DNA from: Rhytidiadelphus loreus | Taxonomy: Eukaryota > Streptophyta > Bryopsida > Hypnales > Hylocomiaceae | DNA length: 64,000 nt | Assembly (NCBI GenBank): GCA_947034895.1 | Contig: OX344765.1 | Span: 4,469,001 to 4,533,000, forward strand | Direction of reading: 5' to 3' | Part shown: one piece after another, positions 37,390 to 48,740 of the stretch | Layout: each line of letters begins with the position of its first letter | Position numbering within the stretch: the first letter of the stretch is position 1 | Position numbers and translations under genes: made by a program | Notes under the pieces: generated by a model | The model's database searches: none | Told to the model about the DNA's origin: nothing | What the model saw: the letters and a program-made list of their open reading frames with translations, nothing else

Positions 37390-38772
37390 TTAATCTCAAA
37401 AGGAGTAAGGCCCTTTTTTTGTCCAAAAACACTAAAAATGATCTTTCTACTGCAAGGTACAAAAATAATTAAAGAATTCATATCTAATCTTAAGATGTTG
37501 CATACTTGCACTAGATAAGTATACGTAAGAATGTGCGGAAGAAATTTCAAAAACTTTGATTATATAGATTGCAAGATATCTATGACTAAATTTTTTTTTA
37601 AACAAGTGTTTTTGTACCTTCTATAACTAGATTTTTTTACTTTGAATCTGCTTTTTAACTTAAAATTTTGCACTACAAATTCTGAATTACAATTTTTTCT
37701 ATTGAAGATGTGAGTTGAGAGTATAGGAAAAAATAATTCTTTAATAGTTCTAAGATGGAATTGAAACACACTAGTCGCAACAATGAGATTGTTTTAACAA
37801 GAAAACTAAACTATGTCAAACTTTTTCTTTTGAAAAATTGTTGAAATTGAGTTTAAAACTAAATCCCATAAATTAGTTTTTTTTTAAGATGCTTAGATTG
37901 TCCCCCAAACAAGAGTCTCCATAACTTTCACGTCACTAGTTAAAATGGAATGAATGAAGTCTTTTAACCCTTTAGGGCCTAAGGAGACCCAAGCAACCTC
38001 TTGAATAATTCTATAATCAAATTTTCATATTAAAATTTTATAATTTAATTTAAATTATTATTTTCCACAAATAAAAATTCATATCTTCTATCTAATATGA
38101 TTTTTTTAATAATTTTTGGGAAATAAATGAATTTTATATGATTTTTTAAAGTTTATATCTTTGAAAAATCATAGTATTTACAAAAAAGCTCACTTACCAT
38201 GAAATTTTTATTGAAAATAGAGTTCATTATATTGAAAATTATGGTGAAGTTTTCATTCTCTCTTTAATTATACACAAATAAATTCAATAGAGAAACATGT
38301 TCTATAGTGCATTTTGAAACTCTAAAATTCCCAACTTCAAATTGTCATAGACAAATTATCATTGCTCCAAATTTGATAGCCAATGGCTCATTGGAAGCGG
38401 AATATCCATGCCCTCACATCTTGTATACACCTCAAGAGCAATTAAGGCCAAGAGAGTGTTCCAATTCTCAAAATTCAATTAAAAAGAATCAAAATTGGCA
38501 TGCTAGGCCTTAAAAGGTTAATATAGACAAAAGTATTTTCTATGAGAAACAAAAATTTTAAGAAAATATTTTGAGTTTTTGTGATTTTTTTTGAATTGCC
38601 AAATAAACTACTTTTTTAATTTAGTGTGCATAACTTTTGCTCCTGGGCACCATGATGGAAAAAAAAAAAAAAATTCTAGAAAGCTAATGTGTGTTCCTAT
38701 CTTAAAAAAAGATTTCAAACATTGAGATCATAGAAACTTGCCTAAGCTTTGTAGTGTCCCTTTAGGGATTAA
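37390..38772 (+). mobile_element. TTAA-flanked element, copy d, interrupted by a younger element
   Basis: Left TTAA (37390-37393) plus TCTCAAAAGGAGTAAGG; right CCCTTTAGGGA plus TTAA (38769-38772). Outside the nested insertion at 37964-38521 its interior is collinear with copy a at 14.2-15.2 kb: CTTGCACTAGATAAG, TTCTAAGATGGAATTGAA, CTCCATAACTTTC and TATTTTCTATGAGAAACAAA all occur in the same order. Removing the insert leaves about 820 bp against 921 bp in copy a. Strongly decayed, no coding capacity. Confidence 0.55.
37964..38521 (+). mobile_element. Nested 550 bp TTAA-flanked MITE, copy c
   Basis: TTAA at 37964-37967 then CCCTTTAGGGCCTAAGG; at the other end CTAGGCCTTAAAAGG then TTAA at 38518-38521. 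The ends are inverted (CCCTTTAGGGCCTA against CCTTTTAAGGCCTAG). It interrupts the copy d element. The paralogue near 14.9 kb has no such insert between CTCCATAACTTTC and ATTTTCTATGAG, which supports a true insertion with a 4 bp TTAA duplication. No transposase; a 68-codon frame inside is not meaningful. Confidence 0.65.
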
Positions 38773-40386
38773 TAGAGAGTAGAACATTCTTGAAGTCCTT
38801 ACTTAGGACCTTGATCTATAGCATTATTGTTGTTGTTATGCAAAATGAATCTCGTTGATATTATTCTAAATTGACTTTGCAATTCACATTGGTGAACCTA
38901 AATTGGTAACAAATAAACTAAAAGGGCAACTAATGACACTAAACATCAATCAATAATGAAAAAACAATTGGATTTAAAAAAATAAACAATCATTAGTGAG
39001 AATTTGCAATATCTCTAATTTGTTTGTAAGATACATTTATTTGATATTTGTAGATGGTATTAGATTAATTAAAGATTCTACAGTTGGATTTGTTAAAGAA
39101 TATATATAAAGATGAATGCTTTAACTTTGTGTTGAATACAAATACAATGAAGCAATTTTGGGCCTCAAAACACCATTTAACTATGGGGGGGGTAAAAAAC
39201 AAGATCAATGTTATAACAATCATCTTAGTAGGAGAACTAAGATAGTGCAAAAAATCAAGAAAAATATTTTTATTTTTATTTTTATAAATAAAATAACCAT
39301 GAAATTATGAAATAGATAAAAATTGACTATTTGTAATAACTCTAGGAAGATGGCTATGCATGTATGCACCAAAAGAGACTCTTAAATATTTATTTCCATT
39401 TTTAATGTATGGTGAAGGAAGCATAATTTGTGGACTTTTAGACAATATGAAATTGGATATTTTTAAATATACTTAATACTATAGTTGTAAGTCTATAAGA
39501 AGAATATACTTACTAAATTACAACTTGAATTTGTTGGAATGTGTACTTGTCCGTACTTTTGACTTCTAAAGTGCAAGTGTAAAAGTAAGTGTAAGTGTGT
39601 AACGTATTTTTTTAAATCAACATTTACTATCAAATAAATTTTAAAATAACACAAGATTTTTTCATGATTTTAAAATTGGGTATCTACCTACATTATGAAT
39701 TTTAGCCAATGCCGCTAGCGTGTGAGCTGTGAGCGTGAAGCTTGTAAGCATGGAGCCTTGGAATTAATTTTTTTAAGACTTTTGTATTAAAAACATCTAT
39801 TTTTTGATTAAAAAAATCAAAATTTGAAGAAAATTTTCCTATTTTAAGTAAATTCTAGGACCTATGAGTCCCATCGTCAAAAGCCCAAGAATTCTTTTAC
39901 ATTAAACAATAGGCCAAATTCAAGGGCCTTGGTTTCTAAAGAATCTACATGAAAATTTCTTTCAATACTCAATTACATGTGAACCTTTTGTCTTCATGAG
40001 ATGCATATATCAATCTAAGTCTTGGACTTTGAATCACAATTTGAACTTACAGTTTATACATTAGAAAGTTTAATAATAAAAAATTGAATAGTAGCGTTGA
40101 GGTTGCCTATAGCATTAAGGAGGGCAGAAGCTCATCATTGATTAGTTATTTGAACAAGCTACATGTTGACCATTCAAAAAAGATTCTCAAATTCAAGTTT
40201 GGACAACCTTCAAAGGACTTCAAATGCACTTTAATGGTTAAGAAAAACATTTTGCTCTACTTTGCAAGCTTTGTTTTCACACATATTCTTTGCTCATATC
40301 CAAAAAAAAATTATATGTGATTTTAATATTAGTCAAGAATAAAATCTTTTAAGAGTCATTAATAACTTTTATTTTTGAAAATGTTG
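38773..40386. other. AT-rich spacer, no gene
   Basis: Very AT-rich DNA with poly-A and poly-T runs. Short frames (39065-39250, 40084-40320) show no domain. Near 39710-39760 an inverted form of the GCTCAC-type repeat seen near 3.2 and 5.7 kb is present (GCTAGCGTGTGAGCTGTGAG). Otherwise nothing supportable. Confidence 0.45.
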
Positions 40387-42375
40387 TTTTATGATTGCAA
40401 AATATGACTAGGGGATGACTGGCGACTGTTCACAATCATATTCTTTGAGGCCAACACCTTGAAGAGAAATATGACTACAAAATATGACTACTAGCCATTT
40501 TCGCGCCTTGTACCTCACAAGCATACCCATTGGAAATACCAAAATACTTCATAGAAAACGTAGAGAACATGTTTGTGGAACGTTGAGTCATATTGCTAGT
40601 CATATTTTTAAGGTAGTGACATTTTTATTTTCACATAGCCCATGAAAAATATAGGCAATCCAAAAAAAATATGGACAAGTCATTGCTTAGAATTTTGAAA
40701 TCCTAGCCACTTTCTTTTTTTATTTTCAAACCTAATTACCACTTTTTTAGAGTTTTAAAACCCTAGCCACCACTTCTCTTGGCTCCTCTTCCTTAACTTT
40801 TGTTGTCTCTTAGCTCTTACTTGTTGTGACTTCTTATTTTTTGCTTCTTAGTTGTTGCTTTTTGTTATTTCTTAACTCTTACTTATTACTTGTTGTTTTT
40901 AGCTTATTACTTGTTACTTGTTGTTTTTAGCTTCTTAGTTATTGATTTTTGTTGCATCGTAGCTCTTGCTTCTTGTTACTTTTTAATTTATGAATCTTAT
41001 TTCTTCTTCTTGCCTTTTTCTACTTTTTTCTACTTAGTTCTTGCTTTTTGTTTCCTCGTATTGTTTTTCAGTTTTTGCTTTTTGTTTCTTCTTCTTGCCT
41101 CTTAACTCTCGTTTCTTGTTGTTTCTTGTTATTTCTTGTTACATCTTAACTCTTGTTTGTTGTTATCTCTTAGCACTTGCCGCTTTTTTCTTTTTGTTTC
41201 CTCCATCACCATTTTGATTCTTCCTACTCTAAACTTGTGCTACATATTTTGTGTTGTTGTAAGCCTTTGAAGGTTGAGCTTTGTTATTCATTCACTAAAA
41301 ATTAACCTTAGTTGTTGGAGGCTACTTGCAACCCAATATAGCCATCTTTACATTATTATAAGGAATATGGGCCCTATTAGATTGTGTGAATGATTCATTG
41401 TGATATTTATGTTTTGTGTTGGTGACTAATAAATGTCAATGAAGAGAGTTGCATTCTCTCTTGCACTCTCCCTCTCCAATATGATTGTCTCTTGCATATC
41501 TCTAAAACCATGTGTATTTGTTTTTAACTATATGAAATCTTTTTTTCAATTGTTAAACCATCTTGATGTAAAATTGCAATGTTTCATGTCAATTTTTAAA
41601 ATGTGACTCTCAATCATCCGGAATATTACTTGTTTGAGTTACAATTCTCAATATATATTGGCCAAAATATAACTAGTTATAGTCATACAATGCTCATAGT
41701 TATGTGTATCAAAATTTAACCTTGTACATCCCAAAATATGACTATAGTCATTTATAAAATTACTAATGACATCCACATGAACTACCATGTCAATCAAAAA
41801 TATGACTAACGAGAATCATATTTCACATTAGCAAAGAATATGACTCACGAGAGTCATATTTCACATAAGCAATGAATATGATTTACAAGAGTCATATTCA
41901 TATTCCACATCATCCAAAAATATGACTCACAAGAGTCATATTTTCTACAATCCATATCAACCAAAATATAACTCATTGTAGTCATATTCCACATCAACCA
42001 AAAATATGACTCATTGCAGTCATATTCCACGTCAGTCAAAATATGACTCATCACAGTCATATTCTACGTCAATGAATAGTACCACGTTAAATTCGGAAAA
42101 CGAGAAAAAAAATCTCCTAATTGCACCCGGGGGAGAACTTGCAGCCTTTTGTAGGCCTGAATTTTTTTATAACGGCTATGCTGGCAAAATATGGCTAATT
42201 ATACCAACAAATCCATATGACTGCTAATATGACTCATGTCCGAAGCGACTCATCGGTAACGACTAGATCCAGTTACAAATCATCTACAATGATTTTTATG
42301 TTAGTCATATTTTTTGATTTTATGACTTATTGCAGTCATATTTTGCAATTATAAAATACTACTTTTGTTGTAGTG
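40387..42375 (+). mobile_element. Probable non-autonomous CACTA-like composite element
   Basis: The right end is TTTTGTTGTAGTG (42363-42375), the inverse of CACTACAACAAAA, a typical plant CACTA terminus. Just inside, the inverse of TTTTATAATTGCAAAATATGAC (42334-42356) pairs with TTTTATGATTGCAAAATATGACTA at 40387-40410, so the two ~24 bp blocks define an element of about 2 kb. The outermost left terminus is eroded (TTTTATTTTTGAAAATGTTG instead of CACTAC). Interior: a T-rich low-complexity tract (about 40730-41230) and a palindrome array (41796-42064). No transposase frame; the 71-codon frame at 40890 is an artefact of T-rich repeats. Confidence 0.5.
41796..42064 (+). repeat. Array of seven short palindromes, AATATGACT..AGTCATATT
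   Basis: Seven units spaced about 35-45 bp apart. Each is a near-perfect inverted repeat of AATATGACT and AGTCATATT around a 5-7 base centre (CACGAG, CACAAG, CATTGC, CATCAC and others), with spacers resembling CCACATCAACCAAA. The same half-sites flank the region at 40401, 40473 and 42303-42340. It sits just inside the right end of a CACTA-like element, where subterminal transposase-binding repeats normally lie. Confidence 0.8.
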
Positions 42376-42694
42376 TTTTACCTATTATTGTATAACATTT
42401 ATAAAATTTAGAAAGTGTTATTAGGTTATATCATTTTTATTATTAACCAAAAAGACAAACCAATGTATATCAATATGGTTTATGCAATTATAGCAGGTCA
42501 TGGGGTGGTATATTTGAATACAAAAGTACATAATTATTCCATGTATTCAACTACACCATCTAAAATTGGTTATTTGAACAATAAAAATTCATAGGGAATA
42601 TGGTAGTCAGTTTTTGTTCCGTATTAGAAATGTACTTGTGAAGAATTCCCTAAATTCCCCAATACCCAAGTGATGTGTTGGAATTACTAAACAA

Positions 42695-42818
42695 GGATAT
42701 GTGATAATTCATGTATATAGGTTGTATCCATATGTATAGAAGAATTTTTCCAAATGACATTAGAATCATAGGATATGTGATAATGCATTGTATGTACGTT
42801 GTATCCATATGTATAGAA
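42695..42818 (+). repeat. Two-copy direct repeat, about 48 bp
   Basis: GGATATGTGATAATTCAT at 42695 and GGATATGTGATAATGCAT at 42771 are each followed by GTTGTATCCATATGTATAGAA. The period is about 76 bp. Non-coding. Confidence 0.65.
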
Positions 42819-44532
42819 ATCAATATCTATACGTATAAATATATATCTATATACATAAACATGAATACGCATAGGGATGCAATAATTTACCATGTGTTTT
42901 AGGAAGAGACTACCACATGACCATCAAGGTCGGCATTTCATGCCAAAATAATTAATTGAAGTTGGAAAAAGCCGTTCGGCAGGCAATTCCAAAATTCATA
43001 AAATTTTCATTTTCTTCAAAAATGCGGGGCCTTCTATGTGACAACTTTGTCCATCTATATCCTCCGTATCTTATGAAAGCACCACAAGTTTGACTTGAGA
43101 AGAGTAGGCAAGTTCTTTATAGAATTCAGGAGGTAAGAGGTACAACAATCCATGTGGGATATATAAATTAAGATATGAAAAAGCTCAACCACTCATAGTC
43201 AAGTCAAAATAATGCAATGATTGTTTTTGCAAATGAACTTCAGACCCTTTTAACTTTTTATTTGAGACTCCAAATTACAAATGAATTTTTGGAGATGAAA
43301 CTTAAATTAATTTCCTACATTTTCTTAGTTGAATTAATTTTAAGAAAAGTTAATTTACAATGCTTAAATGAGGTCTGAAGTTCCGATGTGAACAAAATTA
43401 CTTTGTTTTTTCTTTGAACTCCCACCTTGCTTCAAATATCCCATAATCTTTGAGGATTGATGAACAACAATGAACTTCACTATAAAGAGGACCTCTTCAC
43501 GACATGTTTTTTAATTTAGCGCTTTACAATACCAAACTAACACATCTTGGTGTTTGATGGTTCACTTGAAATTTGAAATTACAACAAAATATTAAATTTT
43601 GTACATTAGGTGACTTGAATTTCTCCATTTGGCCCTTTTTTTGATATTTAGGCAGTTGCTAACATTAATTTATTTTCTTATCTTCACTTTCCTGAATAAT
43701 AATTTCCAAGAAAATTCAACTCTTGGTTTTTTATTTAATTACGGTAATGCTAACCCTGATAGCCAGGTCCGGTAGCTCATGTGAAGAGCTCAGTTTTTTT
43801 ATTTGTAATATAAATGGATTTACTGTCATGAATCCCATTACTTGTGTATTGGTGGGTTATTTTTAATATATCACATTGCATACTAGGAGTTTCTCAAATT
43901 TTCTATTAGTAGATGAAAAACCAAAGGGTGAGTTGCATCATCCAAACAAACACTCATAAGCTATTGCCCTTATCACAAGTGCTTGTTTACATAATGCAAC
44001 TCACCCCAATTGCTTATTATGAATCAACCATCTATCAAAAACAGAACAAATACATACTCAAAAAATTGTCTTCAAAGCAGATTTTCGAAGTCTACATCAT
44101 GCAACCATCTATTGAAAATGAACACATACATTTTCCAAAAATTGTATTGAAAGCACAGACTATGCTACACACTTTCAATTCATGCCAACTTCAATAAAAG
44201 ATCATTTAAAAATAAACAAATCCTCAAGAACAAAAACCACTCCATTAATGTCCCCCAAGGAAATGGATTACCCACAAATTTAATCAATAGAACTTCAATT
44301 GTTGGAGAAGAATCTCAAGAAGTATACCAAAGTTCCTTCCCAAATACACCAATATATAGCCTCAGCTTAATCACATTTTCAATTGTTACGAAATATTCAC
44401 TGAAAATACGAAGTCACACAAAAAAAAACTAGCCATTCCGTAGTGTTCTACCCCCCCAATTAAAATTAGCAAATTTTTCTCACAAACCTAATTTGACCAC
44501 AAAACTGGCTATCGAATACTCACTGCTACGGA
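42819..44532. other. AT-rich spacer, no gene
   Basis: No splice-consistent coding segment. Short frames such as 43913-44197 carry no recognised domain. TTAGCCATTCCGTAGTGTT-like sequence near 44430 resembles the outer arm of the hairpin that follows. Confidence 0.4.
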
Positions 44533-44632
44533 AAGCCATCCTATTTGTGTCACTTCTGGTCTAGTCATGCACATTCAAATTTTGCATTTTCCAATGTGAA
44601 ATGTGCACATCGTGGCACAAATAGGATGGCTT
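44533..44632 (+). ncRNA. Candidate microRNA-type hairpin (100 nt, 21-nt arms)
   Basis: Positions 44533-44553 (AAGCCATCCTATTTG then TGTCAC) pair with 44612-44632 (GTGGCACAAATAGG then ATGGCTT) over 21 bases with a single mismatch. The loop holds a second partial stem (GCACATT with AATGTG). A looser outer stem extends it (CACTGCTACGGA with TCCGCAACACTAC). Arm length, loop size and near-perfect pairing fit a plant pre-miRNA; a foldback MITE fits equally well. No target or expression is visible. It lies about 340 bp beyond the SEC62 stop codon. Confidence 0.4.
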
Positions 44633-44968
44633 ACCTGAATCCGCAACACTACAGCATTTTCACATTCACTAACCAAAATCACAACTTCATCTCAATCAAC
44701 GACCATACAAATCACAAGCAGAGGTGGTTCCGACATAATCAAGACAAGCTTGGACTCATTGTAACTGTTCATAAAAACCCTAGGCGAACAAAAATGCTGT
44801 ATAGGAACGCAAGGTTCCAGTCTCTCAGGCTAGGACTACAAGCTGTTTCATGTGTGTTAGCAGATAAAAGCCAAAACATGAAGACAATCATGATGTTCTG
44901 AGGATTTCAGCTGAAATGATCTGAAGTGAAATCAGAAGACAATACATACAACGAAATTCAAACCTTCA

Positions 44969-47900
44969 CTAGAGCTCGCTGTCTGATTCAAGGTCGTGAT
45001 CGTCAGTAGATGACGAAAACTGATCCCCTGGAACTGCTTCTCTGATATTTTCTTGGCCTTCAGAGTCATCTTTAGCTTGAACTAAAGGAACCTCTTCTTC
45101 AACCTCACCTGGAGTACTCTTGGTGCTTGTCTCAGGAATTCCATCTTTGGGATTCTCAATCCCACTCTCAGCAGTGTTTACACCCTCTGGTGCATCTATT
45201 ACAGTTTGATTGAGACCATCTGGTTCGCCTGTGAATGCCGAGAGTGCTTTTGGCTTCCAAGTCAGAATATCATCAATAATATTCGACGCCTTCTTTTGAT
45301 ACCTGTTAACAACCGAGGAAAGGAACATTAATCCATTGTCAAGCTGAATGTGTCAAAAAAGAGAGAATTCTCCAAAAAACAGAGAAAAAACAACTTTTGA
45401 GGTGAGGAAGGCCACTGATGGCTTTGTGAAATTAGGAGGACTGACATTTGAAGATCATAAAATCAAAGCCCGTCTCCAGAGGTGGTAAAAGTTACCTCGC
45501 ACGAGCTTGCTCGTTTGGACCATGAACAACCACAAACCAGATGATTACACCTGCAACCGCACCAAATGCGATTCTCGTACTCCACTTCGGAGGAGGTTCA
45601 TCATCTTTAAAGTCGGGCATAAACTGGAAAAGCTCAGAAAGTGTGGCCTCTTCTGCCAAAATATTTGGCAGAAACCACACTCGCTTGCCTAGTGTCAGCC
45701 AGAGGACCGAAAAAATAACCGCTCGCACTGCACGGACGAAGAGCCACCACGTCAGAACAGGTAGAACCTCAACAACATATCGAGACCCTGTTAACCTACA
45801 AATCATGAAATGTCACTCTCTACTTGGTCCCTAGTTTTTTTCTTACTCGATTTGTTTTTTTGGATTGACAGCAAGGCAGCATTGCATGCAATCTAATCAC
45901 ATTGAGGTTTAGGTCCCACCCTTGCAAAAAGAGGAGATCAAACCCAAATTTGTCACAAGATTGAACCCTGTGACAACCATCACTATAAATAGTCGCCATA
46001 GTCGCCATTATAATCTTTACCTTAAAACCCTCCTATGTCAACCAAGGTACAAGTCATTCTACAAATATGCTGCACCACAATGCATGTCATAGCCAAACCT
46101 ACACTACATTGCAAAAATGTACTTTCAATAGAATTGCTTACATATAAGAACGCCGAATATGAGGGTCAGGAAGGCTAGACAGAAGTAGAGAACACCCAGT
46201 TTGCACCAGTGAGGAAACACAGGGAATAGGCAACAGGCAAGCGTCACTACAGGAACCGAAAAAGACAGCACCGTCTGCCATAATGGCCTCCTCCGTTCAA
46301 ATGTCCAAGCATAGAATGAGTCTTTCTCAGAAAACATTTGTTCCTGCATCAAAACACAAAAAACTAAGCCTTCATCAATAGTTCTGTTTTCACCAGGACA
46401 CTACAAGAATCTGACTTGCTGCGAGCAATGGGAAAGTACAGTATAAGAATACTGAGAATGACGATACTACTCTGATGCAGTGAAGTTGAAACAGCAACAC
46501 TCTAATTCTTTAAACTTTTGATCCCCAAAGGACCAAGTGGCCCTCGTGTTTTTTCTAGCACTTTTGAGAGGCTCATATGTAAACTTCCTTTTCTTTCTAT
46601 TATTTACTTATATTTACTTTACAAACACTTATTTAATCTCATTTATTTTACAAACACATGCAATGTTCTTTGCTGGTTCAATTTTGGTCCCATCTGAATT
46701 ATTGATTCTTTACAATATAGTCAATCAAATTGTTCAATTTTAAGCCATGAAATCTATGTCCTGTAGGGGTTAAGAAACCAAGGGGAAAAAGAAGAGAAGT
46801 GACGCACTTGGTCGATCTCGATGCGTGCTGGCCACTTGGAGAGTTTCGTCTTGCCTGGCCTTGGCGTCTTTGAGACACGGTCACATCGCACTATCAATTT
46901 CCTCTTAATTAGGATGTTACCAATATCCATTTCCACATCTTCAATGGCTGCCTCGATGCCTAGAGGTTTAATAAGCTCCGGATGGGCTCGTAGCACAGTG
47001 ATGAAATCCTTCCCCCTAAAATACTCGACTCTGGCTTCTTGCAGAATCGCCCACCGAGTGTCTAGCTCCTTATGATCTCTCACCCTCTCTGCAAATACCC
47101 GCACGGAATCCACTTCCTTGCTCTTTTTCTGCACAGCCACGCACCAGTGTTAAAAAAGAGAGCCGGCCTATGTAATGTCAAAGACCAACAGACGTGCATT
47201 GAAGATCTATGCGTACATTTCGTCACTCAAACCCCTCAAAGACATAGTCATAAAATGACAAACTTGATTGATCATATTGCAAACCTACAATTTAGATGGG
47301 GTCAAGTATTATTGATAACCAGAATCAGTGAAGAACATTGCATGTGTTGATAAAAAAATAACTACAATTAAACAAAAGAAAGTCACCATATGACCCGCTC
47401 AAAAGTGCTTGAGAAACATGAGGCCCAATTGGGCTTCTTGGTCCTGTAGGGGTTAAGAAAAATTTGCTTGCGAATACAGTACAGGAACTCAAATGCATGG
47501 TTCAAATTACCTCAAGCATAAGCTTCAAATAATCTCACCTTAATTCTACTCGATCATCTTGAACGTCTATTCGTCTTACTATGAATCCAACGAGCTCTAC
47601 TTCATAAGAACGATGGAAATTCCCTCCTCTTCCAAAGCACGAGGTAAACACACCATACATAGTGAGAGTTCAAGTGCAGTAGGTGACATATTAAAGCAGC
47701 TCACAATAATTATGTCCAAGGATGTTGCAGGCTGCTTTACTTTTCAGCTTCCAAGGTGGTCGAAGAAGCAACACGAAATTTGAAGAAAGTATATTATTGT
47801 GGCCTCTTGTAATTACAGTGGTCCTCAATTTACAGAGTATTCAGTGTACCAATAGCAAAAAGCTCGTTACCCTAAAAATCCAACTCGTAGCCCAAATACA

Positions 47901-48402
47901 AGAATGACGGAGACAGACTAATCAGCACCAACCACGACTACAAATTCCCAGCAGCCAGGTCAAAGGTAAATACAGACATATCCTATTCTTCGCAATGGTA
48001 ACGAGGCCATGGTAGTATCCCGCTCCTCAAATTGCTCATGCCGAACCGAAAATTTTGAACATTGAGGTGTAACACTGTAGCGAGGTGTATGAAACCCTAA
48101 AATTTGCTCCTCCCAAAACTCTTATCAATCCCAGAACCTAAGCAGGACTGCAATTTGGCAACTGCAAGTCGAAGCAAAAGAAAACCATCTATGGAACGTC
48201 CTCCATTCTCCGAGTATGGCAGTTCAGAACTAAGAAAGAAATCTTCCACACACAAGAACCTCATCAAGGTTCACCCCAAAAACTCGAAGGAACAGACAAA
48301 CCTGCACCACAAATACAGCACCCACGCATTTTTTACAACAGGACTCACCTTTGCGGCCTGACTGGCCCCATCGCCCGCCTTCTCCACCTTCTTCTTCGCC
48401 AT
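44969..48402 (-). CDS. SEC62: SEC62, translocation protein of the ER membrane
   Basis: Five minus-strand exons: 48402-48349, 47128-46808, 46343-46142, 45727-45496, 45302-44969; 380 residues, GT-AG junctions, phase kept. Sec62 works with Sec61/Sec63 in post-translational import into the ER. Landmarks: start MAKKKVEKAGDG; soluble domain with ARVEYFRGKDFITVLRAHPE; FSEKDSFYAWTFERRRPLWQ, then two hydrophobic segments at about 148-166 and 172-205 (the second continuing LILRAVIFSVLWLTLG); KRVWFLPNILAEEATLSELF; a third hydrophobic segment (AFGAVAGVIIWFVVV, about 247-261), as in plant Sec62; then ARARYQKKASNIIDDIL and an acidic tail. Exon 4 has an upstream in-frame acceptor (exon from 45787) that would add 20 residues after VLI; the downstream acceptor restores the usual family sequence and is preferred. 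Introns 1 and 2 contain TTAA-type element ends. Confidence 0.92.
46518..46773 (+). mobile_element. About 250 bp TTAA-type MITE in SEC62 intron 2, copy e
   Basis: The left end is TTGATCCCCAAAGGACCAAG; the right end reads GTCCTGTAGGGG then TTAA (46770-46773), whose inverse is TTAACCCCTACAGGAC. The left target copy is mutated to TTGA. Body about 248 bp, AT-rich, non-coding. It lies wholly inside the intron, away from the splice sites. Confidence 0.6.
47380..47456 (-). mobile_element. Terminal fragment of a TTAA-type element in SEC62 intron 1, copy f
   Basis: Read on the minus strand from 47456: TTAACCCCTACAGGACCAAG, then AGCCCAATTGGGCCTCATG, then GCACTTTTGAG and GTCATATG. This matches the left part of copy e (CCCCAAAGGACCAAGTGGCC, CTCGTG, GCACTTTTGAG, CTCATATG) over about 75 bp. 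The opposite end was not found, so it is a truncated copy or its other end has decayed. Confidence 0.6.
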
Positions 48403-48740
48403 CTTTCTCTTGAAGCGAAGCCTTTGATTTGTAGCTCCGGATCCAAATCAAACTCACACCTAAAAATGAGAACTGAAGAACAAGATCTCTGATATCCCCA
48501 AAAAACACTCACTCGGGGAATTGGACTGACGAAGTGTGAGCTGCACGATCGGTGCAATTCCGAGGGTTTGCTTGTTCACAGAAGTCCCGCAGCGGGGAAG
48601 AAGTGAACAAACAAGTACTACTTGATGGATGATTATTTGTCGATGAATGTTCCGCATGTAAGTTGGCAGCACAAGTCCACTCAGTTAAAAAATTAATTAA
48701 ATTAAATAAAAGCAACAACAATCAAAAGTTTGGTTCTACT
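48403..48740. other. SEC62 upstream region
   Basis: Likely 5' UTR and promoter of the minus-strand SEC62 gene. Sequence composition is balanced up to about 48670, then turns AT-rich. Open frames on the minus strand at 48230-48721 overlap exon 1 in other frames and are not supported as coding. No clear TATA box could be fixed. Confidence 0.4.

Noticed and set aside
40890..41105. 71-codon hydrophobic frame rich in Leu, Phe and Cys
   Set aside because: It is produced by the T-rich low-complexity tract (CTTGTTGTTTTT-like units); no start context, splice partner or domain supports a membrane protein.
46400..46413. CACTACAAGAATCT in SEC62 intron 2, resembling a CACTA end
   Set aside because: No opposite end of matching sequence nearby; the adjacent element is explained by TTAA-type termini instead.
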